Below are positions 29,581 to 30,099 of a stretch of DNA of 30,099 bases, piece by piece (within the stretch, counting starts at the first letter, position 1; each line of letters opens with the position of its first letter). The notes beneath the pieces are model-generated. The model was not told the origin of the DNA. It saw nothing but the letters and a program-made list of their open reading frames with translations, and did not search any database. Source of the DNA: Chara braunii (lineage: Eukaryota; Streptophyta; Charophyceae; Charales; Characeae); assembly GCA_003427395.1 (NCBI GenBank), contig BFEA01000085.1, positions 1,604,167-1,634,265 of the forward strand. Reading direction: 5' to 3'. The translations under genes were made by a program, and so were the position numbers.

Positions 29581-30099
29581 TTACTAACGATGGTCTTTAG
29601 TCGCCGAGCCCTAAGTTCAATCACTTCGGGCGGGGAAAGGGTTTAATATTACCTGTCTGGCCCGCCTGATCAGCGAGCTCAATTCGAGTGAGCTAATGGA
29701 ATTCATTGTCGAGGACCATTACGGCCCAACGTATTCAGGAGGTGTTTGCGGGCAAACACCACCCGATTTTTCCAGAGTGTACCCGAGCAGTGGCAGCAGT
29801 CAAATCAGCCTTCATCAGTTTCTTCTATGTGTACAGGTTGTGCTCGATTCTGTCCCTGTCCATAGACAACCTTTGCGTCCAGTTCGATGCCCGGTATTCA
29901 AAATGTACTTAAGCAGGAGCAACTGCCAGATCAGCTTATTCTCTCCCATGTATTCTTGCCGCTACAGCGGACAGGTCAAAGTACAACGTTCGACACCTAC
30001 TCAAGCGGTGGCGGCGGCAGATCAGCCCATACTCTCCCATATGAACGAGCTGTTGCAGCGACCAGATCAACGCCTAGCATCGACCATGTATCTGAATTG
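29581..30099. repeat. Degenerate repeat, three units at the right edge; no gene
   Basis: AGCAG/AGCGG...GCAG.TCA.ATCAGCC variants near 29786, 29912 and 30004, the last two followed by ACTCTCCCAT-like sequence, suggest a roughly 90-125-bp diverged repeat. GGTGTTTGC-GG-GCAAACACC (29741-29760) is a 9-bp near-palindrome. Confidence 0.5.

Overview
This looks like intergenic, repeat-dominated nuclear DNA of a land plant with a large, gene-poor genome. The plant assignment rests on small-RNA relics. A nearly full-length U6 snRNA copy (3671-3788, minus strand) has the plant-type 5' stem (GTCC-TTCG-GGAT) and the plant 3' end (AAATCGAGAAATGGTCC). A U2 fragment at the left edge starts with the plant-type ATACCTTTCTCGG. 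I see no intact protein-coding gene. Most open frames are short, run through microsatellites or antisense U6 sequence, and have no recognisable domain.

Layout: 1-63 U2 fragment; 0.5-2.0 kb compound microsatellites and local duplications; 3.0-3.2 kb a 180-bp duplication with splice-like borders; 3.66-3.80 kb a retroposed U6 pseudogene with a 12-bp target-site duplication; 3.9-4.9 kb repeat D, (CT)n(AC)n and a poly(A)-tail-only insertion; 4.9-8.7 kb no features; 8.71-9.16 and 19.41-19.87 kb two copies of repeat C; 10.09-10.64 and 17.90-18.43 kb two copies of repeat A, a chimeric structured repeat carrying the 3' part of U6; 11.19-11.39 kb a 41-bp tandem repeat; 12.60-13.35 kb (minus) a decayed protein-coding sequence with three stops and one frameshift; 13.73-14.05 and 25.9-26.16 kb two copies of repeat B; 15.6-17.1 kb degenerate tandem repeats and inverted repeats; 17.43-17.49 kb a type III hammerhead ribozyme motif with one core substitution, beside a 95-N assembly gap; 20-23 kb trinucleotide-rich DNA; 23.55-24.28 kb an array of seven hairpins with a constant loop and changing but complementary stems; 24.5-25.1 kb a 117-bp tandem repeat; 26.7-28.9 kb a hairpin-rich field ending in a 12-copy 71/91-bp array; 29.1-30.1 kb further minisatellites.

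The common theme is repeats that look like past structured RNAs. In several families (the 23.5-kb array, repeats A and B, and the motif pair at 11.4/11.55 kb) copies differ in their stems yet keep base pairing. The hammerhead motif (probably a plant retrozyme remnant) and the U6 retrocopies show that RNA-level mobilisation has operated here. No alignment or folding program was run; identities and folds were read by eye.
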